The notes beneath the pieces are model-generated. The model searched no databases, was not told where the DNA came from, and saw only the letters and a list, made by a program, of their open reading frames with translations. DNA of 51,203 nucleotides. Origin: Prevotella sp. Lineage in GTDB: Bacteria; Bacteroidota; Bacteroidia; Bacteroidales; Bacteroidaceae. This document shows positions 8,054 to 16,420 of this stretch, in pieces. The stretch is from contig JAFPWS010000065.1 of NCBI GenBank assembly GCA_017412705.1, forward strand, positions 1 through 51,203, in the 5' to 3' direction. The translations under genes and the position numbers were made by a program. Each line of letters starts with the position of its first letter. Positions within the stretch are counted from its first letter, which is position 1.

Positions 8054-8569
8054 ATGAAAATAACAGACATTAAACCAAAGAAAATAAAGGTTCGCGGAAC
8101 GGGAACCTACGACCCAGAAACCAACAAGTTTGGTTTCGAACCTTTCAACGAGGCTCCGTCGACCCAGCAGAACGTGAAGACGTGTGCAGGCGGCGGCAAG
8201 CGTTGGGTGACGACGGGTGCCGACCCTTCGAAGATGATTACGCTGAAGTGCAAGGAGTCGAGTGCCGACCAGTACAGCGACTTCCTGAGCCAATTCAACG
8301 CTTTGACGAAAGACCTGAAGCCCAAGAAGCCCGTGGTGCCGCCCACGGAGCTGCGCGTGGTGTCAGAGGGCGGCTTGCAGTGCTGGCTCGACGAGGCGAA
8401 GCAGCAGGTGACCTTCACGGGCACCATCGATTTGGGCAAGCACACCCGCGACTGGCAGGCCGAGGTGCTGCGCCAGGTGCAGCTGGTGGTCAGGAGACTA
8501 CCCGCCAGCGACAAGTTCAACCGAGTAATCAACAACATTAAAAAGACAGGAGGACAAAACCATGTTTAG
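8054..8569 (+). CDS. Unknown protein, second gene of the primase-like operon
   Basis: This 171-residue protein has a basic N-terminus (MKITDIKPKKIKVRGTGTYD) and a C-terminal beta-plus-helix segment (WLDEAKQQVTFTGTIDLG ... EVLRQVQLVVRRL). I can assign no family. It has no membrane segment or signal peptide. Its last 8 bp overlap the start of the primase-like gene, which implies coupled translation and a related role. The middle (residues about 75-115) is proline- and lysine-rich and is likely a linker. Confidence 0.7.
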   Translation: MKITDIKPKKIKVRGTGTYDPETNKFGFEPFNEAPSTQQNVKTCAGGGKRWVTTGADPSKMITLKCKESSADQYSDFLSQFNALTKDLKPKKPVVPPTELRVVSEGGLQCWLDEAKQQVTFTGTIDLGKHTRDWQAEVLRQVQLVVRRLPASDKFNRVINNIKKTGGQNHV

Positions 8570-9188
8570 AATCACCTACCAAGTACGTACCTATCTGGAG
8601 TGTGTCCAGATGGGTTGGGAAGAGTGGCAGCAGGCTATGCAGACTGCTCTGCCCATCATCAGTGAACTTCGCCGCGAATACAAGTCATACCTTGACACAG
8701 GCGACGAGACCCGCAAGCAAAAGGCGGACGAACTGAAAAAGACGCTCCCCGGCGCATGCTTTCAGGCTTCCGACTATGCTGTGAGCATCGGGACGAAGAA
8801 GTTCAACAAGGGGAAGCGTGGGCGTTGGCGCGAAATGCGCTATGCCTACCTCTCAGGGCTTGTGGTCATCGATGTGGACCACTGTGGCAATCCGCGTGAA
8901 GTGTTCGGGCGCATACAGCAGGAACACGACCTGAAAGCTGAGGGCGTTCTGCTCGTTTACGTCTCGGCACGTGGCGAGGGCATGAAAATCGTCTTCAAGG
9001 CACGTCCTGCCGAACAGTGGGGGAACCTCATCTGCCAACAGTATGAAATGGCATCGCTGCTTGGAATCCTCGACTATGTGGATGATGCCTGCAAGGACTC
9101 AAACCGCCTGTCGTGGATAACAAGTCCCGACGACGTGCTCTACTGCGACAGCAAGGAACTTTTCAATGTTGAACCTCAAAATGACTAA
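8562..9188 (+). CDS. BT4734/VirE-N-like primase-fold protein
   Basis: This 208-residue protein fits the BT4734-like N-terminal domain, a member of the archaeo-eukaryotic primase fold seen in Bacteroidales. The acidic pair is in LVVIDVDH (D104 and D106). The second motif is VSARGEGMKIVFKA (residues 134-147) and the third contains DSNRLSWITSPD (about 179-190). In many Bacteroidales loci this domain is fused to DUF3987. Here the two are separate genes whose ends overlap (ATGACTAA at 9181-9188 contains a start for one and the stop of the other). It could prime DNA synthesis for an element, though activity is not shown. Confidence 0.75.
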   Translation: MFRITYQVRTYLECVQMGWEEWQQAMQTALPIISELRREYKSYLDTGDETRKQKADELKKTLPGACFQASDYAVSIGTKKFNKGKRGRWREMRYAYLSGLVVIDVDHCGNPREVFGRIQQEHDLKAEGVLLVYVSARGEGMKIVFKARPAEQWGNLICQQYEMASLLGILDYVDDACKDSNRLSWITSPDDVLYCDSKELFNVEPQND

Positions 9189-11151
9189 TACGATTATGAC
9201 AGAAGAAATCATTCGTACAGATTACGACCTGGCCTGTGGCGACCGCTACCGTCAGGAACCCAAGGGCGACTCAACGCCCACCATGCCCAAATGGGTGGAG
9301 TTTGAAAAGCAGCGTAGGGCTGAACGCCGCAAGACTAAACGGAAGGAGAAGGCAGCTGCCACCAGCGAATCTGCCCCACAGCAGCCTGCCGCTACCGTTG
9401 AGGTGACTCCCGCCGCAGACACTCCCCAGCCAGAAGCACCCGCAGAGTTCTCGCCGGAAGAGGAGGCTTTCATCAGGGTGCTCAACGAGCACTACGGCCC
9501 CGCCCTGCCTCCTCACACGAAGCACGACACGATGCAGACCGAGACCTCACACTGGCTGTGCTACTTCAACGACAACGACGCACAGAAAGCCATCCGGATG
9601 GCCTACCGCCTCGACTGGGTGCAGAACTGGCATCCAGAGCCTGGCGAGGTGGAGGACCTGTGCCAGTCGGCAGCCAAGAAGAAGCTGCTGTCGCGCTATC
9701 CCAAGGCTCTGAAGGAGCTGATGGATAGGGCAGGCATCAACCTTGAACAGACAACGGCGGTTTCAAAGGATGCTGACCCCTTGGCAGTACTGCCCTTCGA
9801 CCACTGGTGCGACCAGATAGAGCAGTTCTTCAACGTGTACCCCTGCCTGCGTGAGGTCTGCGAACCTCATCCGCGCCGCCTCTGGCCTTTCCTGCTCTTC
9901 GCCTCGGCAGCGATGATGGGCGCGTGCATGACGCTGTGTTACTACAAGTTCTATGCCAACAAGTCGGCGAGAACGCGCCTGACGTACATCATATTAGGAG
10001 TGGGCGACCCCACGAGCGGTAAAGGTACGCTGACACGACTCATGGAACTGCTGCTGGCACCGATATTGGAATCGGACGCCATAGCCGACGAAGCCACCAA
10101 CCAGTGGAAGGAGAAGTTTGACGCTACCGCCAGCAACAAGGAGCACGAAACGCGCCAGAAAATCTACAACCGCTTCTTCGGTCCGCGTGCTTCTAACGGC
10201 GAGTTCATCCGTTCGATGATTAATAACAAGGCCGTCGTAGACGGTGAAGAGATGCCCTTAGGCTGCGTGACGGTTGACACCGAGAAGGACAACTGCATCA
10301 ACATGTCGCGCTCTGGCGGGTGGCAGAACAGGGACATCATGGTACTGAAAAGCTTCCATACGGAGTTTGATTCGCAGCACTACCAGAACAAGCAATCTGT
10401 ATCGGGCCGTTTTAGGGTAGTTTGGGTACAGGTGGAGTCGTGCACGCCGCCCACACTAAAAAGACTGGTCAACGAGAGAAACGTGAATTCAGGTCTCGAC
10501 ACGCGTATGGGTACAATCCCTATGGGCAAACCCGACTTCGACATGATGCCGTTAGACAGTAACGAGGACAGCCTCCTGGCCTACAACGAGACGCTCCGTC
10601 AGTGGGCCTACCGTCTGGACCAGCGTCGCGGCGAACTGCCCATCTGGCCTTTGGTGGAGCACGTCCACGAGTGGTGTGACGAACGCCGGGCCATCGCCGA
10701 GTTCAATAACGACCAGGCCGATTGGCTTCTCATCAAGCGTGTGCCGTATTACGGTATCAATGTGAGTGCGCCCTACATTGACATGCGACACTGGGAAGAG
10801 CGTGAAAAGACGGGTACCTATGTTATCGATGACACCGACTGTGCTCTCTGCGATTTAGTCCTTGACATCCAGTACCGTACCCAGCATTTCTGGTACTACG
10901 AACTGCACCGCATGTACTACGACAATCAGTTGAAGGAGGCCGCCCAGCAGCGTCGTCGCACCAACAAGTTCGTCGAGTGTTTCCGCCAGTTGCCCCAGGA
11001 ATTCACCACCGAACAGTTTGCCCAGACATTCGGCTATGCCAACAACCGTGCCGGGCAGAAAACCTTGCAGCGCTTGGAAGAGGACAAGGCCATCCAGCAC
11101 ATTATGCGCGGCCACTATCGGAAACTTTGCCTGGAGCTTCCTACATTTTGA
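9166..11151 (+). CDS. DUF3987 domain protein, primase-helicase-like ATPase
   Basis: A 661-residue DUF3987 protein. A charged, alanine/proline-rich N-terminal segment (residues about 40-110) leads into a helical region. A P-loop, GVGDPTSGKGT (278-288, K286), follows, with an aspartate-rich strand GCVTVDTEKDN about 80 residues later. The family resembles the helicase half of element-encoded primase-helicases and is abundant in Bacteroidales. The printed start overlaps the upstream gene by 23 bp. The ATG at 9181, which overlaps that gene's stop codon, and the ATG at 9196 are equally plausible. A copy of the 8-bp-unit repeat begins 6 bp after its stop codon. Confidence 0.8.
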   Translation: MLNLKMTNTIMTEEIIRTDYDLACGDRYRQEPKGDSTPTMPKWVEFEKQRRAERRKTKRKEKAAATSESAPQQPAATVEVTPAADTPQPEAPAEFSPEEEAFIRVLNEHYGPALPPHTKHDTMQTETSHWLCYFNDNDAQKAIRMAYRLDWVQNWHPEPGEVEDLCQSAAKKKLLSRYPKALKELMDRAGINLEQTTAVSKDADPLAVLPFDHWCDQIEQFFNVYPCLREVCEPHPRRLWPFLLFASAAMMGACMTLCYYKFYANKSARTRLTYIILGVGDPTSGKGTLTRLMELLLAPILESDAIADEATNQWKEKFDATASNKEHETRQKIYNRFFGPRASNGEFIRSMINNKAVVDGEEMPLGCVTVDTEKDNCINMSRSGGWQNRDIMVLKSFHTEFDSQHYQNKQSVSGRFRVVWVQVESCTPPTLKRLVNERNVNSGLDTRMGTIPMGKPDFDMMPLDSNEDSLLAYNETLRQWAYRLDQRRGELPIWPLVEHVHEWCDERRAIAEFNNDQADWLLIKRVPYYGINVSAPYIDMRHWEEREKTGTYVIDDTDCALCDLVLDIQYRTQHFWYYELHRMYYDNQLKEAAQQRRRTNKFVECFRQLPQEFTTEQFAQTFGYANNRAGQKTLQRLEEDKAIQHIMRGHYRKLCLELPTF

Positions 11152-11157
11152 AAATGC

Positions 11158-11198
11158 AGAAAGTAGGAAAGTAGGAAAGTAGGAAAGCGGACAAGAAG
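11158..11198 (+). repeat. GTAGGAAA repeat copy at the right end of the accessory locus
   Basis: Three GTAGGAAA-type units end in GCGGACAAGAAG, the same unit and tail as at 495-693 and 6544-6582. It is in the same orientation as the left arm at 495-530. Together these copies bracket the restriction and primase-like genes. Confidence 0.8.
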
Positions 11199-11228
11199 CA
11201 CCCTCATGTCAACCAAGACATGGGGGTG
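11199..11228 (+). terminator. Stem-loop downstream of the DUF3987 gene
   Basis: CACCCTCATGTC (11199-11210) pairs with GACATGGGGGTG (11217-11228), giving 12 bp with one wobble and a 6-nt loop. No T-run follows, so it may be a processing or end structure rather than a classic terminator. Confidence 0.45.
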
Positions 11229-11297
11229 TTGTTGAGGGGTGTGAGTGTCTGGATGGTGCAATCTTTTCGTTCGAAAATGAAAATAAATCTAATTTAT

Positions 11298-11328
11298 TTT
11301 GCATTTCGCTCGGTTTTCACTACCTTTG
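11298..11328 (+). promoter_or_regulatory. Promoter of glyS
   Basis: TTTG (11298-11301) and TACCTTTG (11321-11328) are spaced by 19 bp. The predicted start of transcription is near 11335, about 36 nt before the glyS ATG. Confidence 0.7.
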
Positions 11329-11370
11329 CAGCCGTGTTTATAGGAATAAGGTAAAAATATATAGGATAGT

Positions 11371-12912
11371 ATGGCACAAGAAGATGTATTTAAGAAGATT
11401 GTAAGCCACTGCAAGGAGTATGGCTTTGTGTTCCCCTCCAGTGAGATTTACGACGGTTTGGGCGCCGTGTATGACTACGGTCAGAACGGTGTGGAATTGA
11501 AGAACAATATCAAGCAGTACTGGTGGAAGGCCATGACGATGCTGCACGAGAACATCGTGGGTATCGACTCGGCCATCTTCATGCACCCGACGATATGGAA
11601 GGCCAGCGGACACGTGGATGCCTTCAACGACCCTCTGATAGACAACCGCGACTCGAAGAAGCGCTATCGTGCCGACGTGCTGATCGAGGATCAGATTGCC
11701 AAATACGACGAGAAGATCCAGAAGGAAGTAGAGAAGGCCCGCAAGCGCTTTGGCGATTCGTTTGACGAGGCAAAGTACCTGGAGACCAGCGAGCGCGTGA
11801 AGGAAACCAAGGAGAAGCGCGATGCGCTGCATGCCCGTTACGCTGCTGCTATGCAGGGTCCTGATCTTGACGAGCTGAAGCAGATTATCCTCGACGAGGA
11901 GATTGTTTGCCCTATCAGCGGAACCAGGAACTGGACGGATGTGCGTCAGTTCAACCTGATGTTCTCTACCGAGATGGGTGCCAGCGCTGATGCGTCGATG
12001 AAGATATACCTGCGTCCGGAGACGGCTCAGGGTATCTTCGTGAACTACCTGAACGTACAGAAGACCGGTCGCATGAAGATTCCTTTCGGTATCGCCCAGA
12101 TCGGTAAGGCTTTCCGTAACGAGATCGTGGCCCGTCAGTTTATCTTCCGTATGAGGGAGTTCGAGCAGATGGAGATGCAGTTCTTCGTACAGCCTGGCAC
12201 AGAATTGGAGTGGTTCCCCAAGTGGAAGGAAACCCGTATGAAGTGGCATCAGGCCCTGGGCTTCGGTGCTGAGAACTACCGTTTCCACGACCACGACAAG
12301 CTGGCTCACTATGCCAACGCCGCTACCGATATCGAGTTCAAGATGCCGTTCGGCTTCAAGGAGGTGGAGGGTATCCACTCTCGTACCAACTTCGACCTCT
12401 CTCAGCATGAGAAGTACTCTGGCAAGAGCATCAAGTACTTCGACCCGCAGACCAACGAGTCGTACACCCCGTATGTGATTGAGACCTCTATCGGTGTGGA
12501 CCGTATGTTCCTGAGCATCATGTGTCATGCCTACGAGGAGGAGAAACTGGAGAACGGCGAAACCCGCGTGGTGCTGAAGTTGCCCGCTGCCTTGGCTCCA
12601 GTGAAGTGTGCCGTGATGCCGCTGGTGAAGAAGGACGGTCTGCCTGAGAAGGCTCGCGAGATTATCGACAGCCTGAAGTTCCACTTCAACTGCCAGTATG
12701 ACGAGAAGGACTCTATCGGCAAGCGCTATCGTCGTCAGGATGCCATCGGTACGCCTTACTGCGTAACAGTAGACCATGATTCACTGACCGACGGTAAGGT
12801 AACACTCCGCTTCCGCGACACGATGGAGCAGGAGCGCGTGAACATCAGCGACCTGAACGCTATCATCGAGGACAAGGTGAGCATCGTAAGTCTCTTAAAG
12901 AAGCTGCAGTAA
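11371..12912 (+). CDS. glyS: Glycine--tRNA ligase, single-chain type
   Basis: This 513-residue class II aminoacyl-tRNA synthetase attaches glycine to tRNA-Gly in the cytoplasm. It is the single-polypeptide dimeric type, not the two-gene alpha/beta type. The hallmarks are the N-terminal FVFPSSEIYDGLGAVYDYG block, motif 2 around RPETAQGIFVNY and FRNEIVARQFIFRMREFEQ, the EGIHSRTNFDL glycine-site segment, and motif 3 ETSIGVDRMFL. A charged coiled insertion (residues about 100-165) separates the first two blocks. The C-terminus is the usual anticodon-binding domain. It has its own promoter and is followed after a single base by an FKBP-type gene. Confidence 0.96.
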   Translation: MAQEDVFKKIVSHCKEYGFVFPSSEIYDGLGAVYDYGQNGVELKNNIKQYWWKAMTMLHENIVGIDSAIFMHPTIWKASGHVDAFNDPLIDNRDSKKRYRADVLIEDQIAKYDEKIQKEVEKARKRFGDSFDEAKYLETSERVKETKEKRDALHARYAAAMQGPDLDELKQIILDEEIVCPISGTRNWTDVRQFNLMFSTEMGASADASMKIYLRPETAQGIFVNYLNVQKTGRMKIPFGIAQIGKAFRNEIVARQFIFRMREFEQMEMQFFVQPGTELEWFPKWKETRMKWHQALGFGAENYRFHDHDKLAHYANAATDIEFKMPFGFKEVEGIHSRTNFDLSQHEKYSGKSIKYFDPQTNESYTPYVIETSIGVDRMFLSIMCHAYEEEKLENGETRVVLKLPAALAPVKCAVMPLVKKDGLPEKAREIIDSLKFHFNCQYDEKDSIGKRYRRQDAIGTPYCVTVDHDSLTDGKVTLRFRDTMEQERVNISDLNAIIEDKVSIVSLLKKLQ

Positions 12913-12913
12913 A

Positions 12914-13537
12914 ATGGGAGATAAAAGTATATATTTCTTCTTCTGTCTTCTTCTAACTGCTTCTTTCTCTTTTGCGTCGTGCACCGAGGCTGATGAGGAG
13001 GATGAAGAGTGGGCCGACTGGCAAAACCGCAACGAGGCCTACTTTGAAGAGCAGTTCCTGCTGCACGACATGGATACGGAGACATGCTTCGTGCTGCCCA
13101 GCTGGGGACAGCCTACCGATTTCTATGCCACCACGGGGGGCGTAGCACATACGGGCTGTATCCTGGTGGATGTGATAGAGGAGGCCGACGAGACGGAGAC
13201 GACCTATCCGCTTTATACCGACAGCGTGAAGGTGGAATACAGCGGCAGGCTGATGCCGACAACGCATTATCCGCTGGGCTATGAGTTCGACCGTAGCTAT
13301 CTGTCGACCTACGACCCTGACGTGGATGTGCCCAGCACGATGGCCGTCAATGGTGTGGTGGAGGGCTTCTCCACTGCCGTGCAGCACATGCACCGGGGCG
13401 ACAAGTGGCGCATCATCGTTCCCTACCAGTTAGGCTATGGTACGACAGCCAGGACCTCCATACCGGCTTACAGCACGCTGGTGTTTGAGATAGAACTGAT
13501 AGACTTCTGGTCTAAGAAGAAAGGTGACCGCCTGTAG
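12914..13537 (+). CDS. FKBP-type peptidyl-prolyl isomerase lipoprotein
   Basis: This 207-residue protein begins with a hydrophobic leader ending in FASC (C23), a lipoprotein signal, so it is probably anchored in an envelope membrane. The C-terminal half is an FKBP domain: KVEYSGRL, FDRSY, VVEGFSTAVQHMHRGDKWRIIVPYQ, LGYGTTARTSIPAYSTLVFEIEL. It would speed proline isomerisation of exported proteins. Its start is one base after the glyS stop codon, so it is translated from the glyS transcript. The stop codon lies inside the loop of a terminator hairpin at 13521-13551. Confidence 0.88.
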   Translation: MGDKSIYFFFCLLLTASFSFASCTEADEEDEEWADWQNRNEAYFEEQFLLHDMDTETCFVLPSWGQPTDFYATTGGVAHTGCILVDVIEEADETETTYPLYTDSVKVEYSGRLMPTTHYPLGYEFDRSYLSTYDPDVDVPSTMAVNGVVEGFSTAVQHMHRGDKWRIIVPYQLGYGTTARTSIPAYSTLVFEIELIDFWSKKKGDRL

Positions 13538-13551
13538 GCAGTCACCTTTTT
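13521..13551. terminator. Bidirectional terminator between convergent genes
   Basis: AAGGTGAC (13521-13528) pairs with GTCACCTT (13541-13548), with an inner GCC/GGC step and a TGTA loop, then a T-run. It contains the stop codons of both the FKBP gene and the convergent EamA gene. Confidence 0.75.
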
Positions 13552-14480
13552 GTTTGCAGCTGTTCCTGTTCCAGGTCTTTCCTGGACTTGGACTTTGTCA
13601 CCAGCCAAACTCCGCTAAACACCAGCACGACAGCCAGGGCGTGGGTGGGCTTCAGAATGCCGATGCCCATCAGCAGCGAGGCTGCTACGGAGACGATGGG
13701 CTGGACGTAGTTGTAAACGCTGACCACCGTGGGGCGCAGCGTGCGCTGGCCTATCATGGTGAGGATGTAGCCCAGGAAGGTGCCTACACAGACGACGTAC
13801 GCCACCTCCCACCAAGAGCGTGTGGGGATGGGGTTGGCCAGGACACCCTGCACATGGCTGAAGGTGAAGGGCAGCAGCATCAGTGTGGCCCATGAGAACA
13901 TATACTTGTTGATGGTGAAGACGTTGTAACGGCGGATGAGAGGGTTGAACAGCGACAGGTAGAGGGCGAAGGAGAACTGTGCGAAGAGGCACAGCAGGTC
14001 GCCGCGGATGTCGCCCACCTTGCCGTCGGCATGGGCTGCCGAGGTGAGGATGAGTATCAAGGCTCCGCTGCATCCCATGAGGACACCCAGCGCTTTCTTG
14101 CCCGTGATGGGCTCCTTCAGAATCAGGGCTGCCAGGATCATGGCGAAGATGGGCATGGAGGTGGTGACGATGCTGGCGTTGATGGGTGAGGTGATGCTCA
14201 GTCCCAGCGTATAGCAGCACTGGTTGCACACCAGTCCGAACACGGCGGCTCCGATGAACATGAACTTGTCGCGGGTGGGAACGTGTTCCTTCTTGGCAAA
14301 GACGGAGGCTATCCAGAAGAGCAGGCAGGCGCCGACAACGCGGAATGTCACCAAGGTGATGCCGTCGAAGCCGTGCGTCATGGCATCCTTGCCGATGGGA
14401 GCCATAAGCCCCCATCCTGCACAGGCGCCGAACATGCTCAGATGCGCCAGAAGGGCCTGATTGTTGTCTGTTTTTTCCAT
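13542..14480 (-). CDS. EamA/DMT family transporter
   Basis: This 312-residue protein has ten hydrophobic segments arranged as two EamA repeats, the pattern of drug/metabolite transporters. Signature stretches are FGACAGWGLMAPIGKDAM near the N-terminus, SPINASIVTTSMPIFAMILAA in the first repeat and YNYVQPIVSVAASLLMGI in the second. The substrate cannot be predicted. The open frame runs upstream to 15389 across the neighbouring ATPase gene. I place the start at the ATG at 14480 because a TACTTTTG promoter box (14500-14507) lies just upstream and homologues begin near this MEKTDNNQALLAHL sequence. Confidence 0.88.
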   Translation of the reverse strand: MEKTDNNQALLAHLSMFGACAGWGLMAPIGKDAMTHGFDGITLVTFRVVGACLLFWIASVFAKKEHVPTRDKFMFIGAAVFGLVCNQCCYTLGLSITSPINASIVTTSMPIFAMILAALILKEPITGKKALGVLMGCSGALILILTSAAHADGKVGDIRGDLLCLFAQFSFALYLSLFNPLIRRYNVFTINKYMFSWATLMLLPFTFSHVQGVLANPIPTRSWWEVAYVVCVGTFLGYILTMIGQRTLRPTVVSVYNYVQPIVSVAASLLMGIGILKPTHALAVVLVFSGVWLVTKSKSRKDLEQEQLQTKR

Positions 14481-14499
14481 TTTAATATTTTTTCGCCTG

Positions 14500-14537
14500 C
14501 AAAAGTACGAATTATTCGGGAATAAATCGTATATTTG
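14500..14537. promoter_or_regulatory. Divergent promoter boxes for the EamA and ATPase genes
   Basis: On the reverse strand TACTTTTG (14500-14507) serves the EamA gene. On the forward strand TATATTTG (14530-14537) serves the ATPase gene at 14571. The -33 elements are not clear for either, so only the -7 boxes are supported. Confidence 0.5.
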
Positions 14538-14570
14538 CGCATAAAACTTGAAAACAGTGAACTGTGAACT

Positions 14571-15386
14571 ATGAAGTATGCTACTTATATCAGGCAGATA
14601 GAGATAGACTCCTTGTGGAGCGGTAAGAAGCACATCCTGTGGACGCTGGACCCGCATGTGAACATCCTGAGCGGTATCAACGGCGTTGGCAAGAGTACCA
14701 TTCTTAGCAAGGTGTTTCGTAGTGTCAATACCAATGGCGACCTGCTGAACCACCTGCTGAAGGGGGTCCACATCACGGCAGAGCCCGAGGGTGCCACCCA
14801 CATCCGCTATGACATCATCCGCTCGCTGGACTCGCCCATGCTCGACGTGGAGACCATGAATCTGGTGGACTCGCGCATCCGCAGCGCACTCGACTTCCAG
14901 CTCTACAACCTGCAGCGCAAGTACCTGGACTACCAGGTGAACATAGGCAACCGCATCATTGCCGAGTTGCAGCAGGGGAACACCGAGGCAGCCCAGCAGC
15001 TGTCGGAACCCAAGAAGCGTTTCCAGGACATGGTGGACGACCTGTTTGCCGAGACGGGAAAGAAGATGGTGCGCACGGAGAACGAGATACGCTTCTCGCA
15101 GATTGGCGAAGTGCTGGTACCCTATCAGCTGTCGAGTGGCGAGAAGCAGATGCTGGCCATCCTGCTGACGGTGCTGGTGCAGGACCAGCAGCCATACGTG
15201 CTCTTTATGGACGAGCCAGAGGTGTCGCTGCATATCGAGTGGCAGAAGCGGCTCATTGACTTGATAGTGGAGCTGAACCCCAACGTACAGATTATCCTGA
15301 CGACGCACTCGCCGGCAGTCATCATGAACGGCTGGATGGACAAGGTGACGGAGGTCAGCGACATTGAGGTGACAAATGAGAAGTGA
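14571..15386 (+). CDS. AAA/ABC-type ATPase, PARIS AriA-like
   Basis: This 271-residue ATPase resembles the SMC/OLD-like AAA_21 group. The P-loop is GINGVGKST (35-43, K41), the ABC signature LSSGEKQML starts at 187, Walker B is VLFMDEPEVSL (D214, E215) and the switch histidine is H246 in TTHSPAVI. There is no long coiled-coil arm, so it is a compact member. The gene overlaps or abuts a DUF4435 gene, the combination found in PARIS anti-phage systems (AriA ATPase plus AriB DUF4435) and, in fused form, in OLD nucleases. An anti-phage role is inference. It could instead be a chromosomally conserved pair with another role. Confidence 0.8.
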   Translation: MKYATYIRQIEIDSLWSGKKHILWTLDPHVNILSGINGVGKSTILSKVFRSVNTNGDLLNHLLKGVHITAEPEGATHIRYDIIRSLDSPMLDVETMNLVDSRIRSALDFQLYNLQRKYLDYQVNIGNRIIAELQQGNTEAAQQLSEPKKRFQDMVDDLFAETGKKMVRTENEIRFSQIGEVLVPYQLSSGEKQMLAILLTVLVQDQQPYVLFMDEPEVSLHIEWQKRLIDLIVELNPNVQIILTTHSPAVIMNGWMDKVTEVSDIEVTNEK

Positions 15387-15406
15387 CAAGTGAGAAAGGC
15401 TTGGCG

Positions 15407-16420
15407 ATGGGCAATAGGCTGAAAGACAATCTGAACTCGCGCTACTTCGAGGCTGCCAACAAGCTGACCTCGAAGCGGGCGCGTCGTAGGATAGTGGCCT
15501 ATGTCGAGAGCTACGACGACATCTACTTCTGGCGTACCGTGCTCAGCAGGTTTGAGAACGAGGAACGCTACTTCGAGGTCATGCTGCCCTCGCACCAGAA
15601 GCTGGAGCGTGGCAAGAAGTCGGTGCTCATGAAGTTCGTGGGCGACCACGTAGGCCCTGACATGATAGCCTGTGTGGATGCCGACTACGACTACCTGCTG
15701 GATGGTGCCACGCCGCAGTCCAGGAAGGTGACGGAAAGTCCGTATGTGTTCCATACCTATGCCTACGCCATCGAGAACCTGCAGTGCTATGCCCCGTCGC
15801 TGCACGAGACTTGTGTGGCGGTGACCCTGAACGACCATCGCATCTTCGACTTCGAAGACTACTTGCGACAATACTCCGAGGCAGTCTTCCCGCTGTTCGT
15901 CTGGTCGGTATGGTTCTACAAGACAGGGCGGCACAGCAGGTTCTCGCTGACGGACTTCGGTCGTATCATAGACCCGGGAGGCTTCAACGTGCAGGAGCCG
16001 CAGCCCTCCATAGACCACTTGCGGAGGAAGGTGGGCGTGAAGGTGCGCCAGCTGCAGGCGGAGTATCCCAACAACAAGGCTGACTACCTGCAGACCAAGG
16101 AGCGTGTCAAGGCCTTGGGTGTGACGCCGCAGACCACCTATCTTTATATACAGGGGCACCACCTGTTCGATACTGTCATGGTGCCTATTATGAATAAGGT
16201 GTGCAACCGTCTGCGCCAGGAACGCCAGGACGAGATAGCCCGCACTGCCCGCCACCATACGCAGAAACGAAACGAGATGTCCTGCTATGAACACTCATTG
16301 CAAGACATCCGTCAGACGTTGAAGAAGAATACGGGGTACGTCCTTTCAGAACAATACCGGCGTATCCAGCAGGACATCGAAGCCTATCTTACGACAGCAC
16401 GTAAGTCTCCAGGAACTTAA
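15407..16420 (+). CDS. DUF4435 Toprim-like protein, PARIS AriB-like
   Basis: DUF4435 proteins have a Toprim-like fold and act with a partner ATPase. The conserved acidic positions are visible: E34 in AYVESYDDIYFW, then D91 and D93 in CVDADYDYLLDG, the E ... DxD layout of Toprim nucleases. The C-terminal half is helical and basic. I chose the ATG at 15407 (337 residues). A GTG at 15383, overlapping the ATPase stop codon, would add eight residues. The 3' end overlaps the convergent manA gene by 32 bp. In PARIS the homologous protein is the toxic effector released on sensing phage anti-restriction proteins; transferring that to this gene is inference. Confidence 0.8.
   Translation: MGNRLKDNLNSRYFEAANKLTSKRARRRIVAYVESYDDIYFWRTVLSRFENEERYFEVMLPSHQKLERGKKSVLMKFVGDHVGPDMIACVDADYDYLLDGATPQSRKVTESPYVFHTYAYAIENLQCYAPSLHETCVAVTLNDHRIFDFEDYLRQYSEAVFPLFVWSVWFYKTGRHSRFSLTDFGRIIDPGGFNVQEPQPSIDHLRRKVGVKVRQLQAEYPNNKADYLQTKERVKALGVTPQTTYLYIQGHHLFDTVMVPIMNKVCNRLRQERQDEIARTARHHTQKRNEMSCYEHSLQDIRQTLKKNTGYVLSEQYRRIQQDIEAYLTTARKSPGT

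Noticed and set aside
11338-12777. 479-residue reverse open frame inside glyS
   Set aside because: Antisense to glyS, with no family resemblance and no promoter of its own.
13542-15389. 615-residue reverse-strand protein covering the EamA gene and the ATPase gene
   Set aside because: Only the last 312 residues match a transporter. The upstream part is antisense to an ATPase with all motifs intact, and a promoter box lies before the ATG at 14480.
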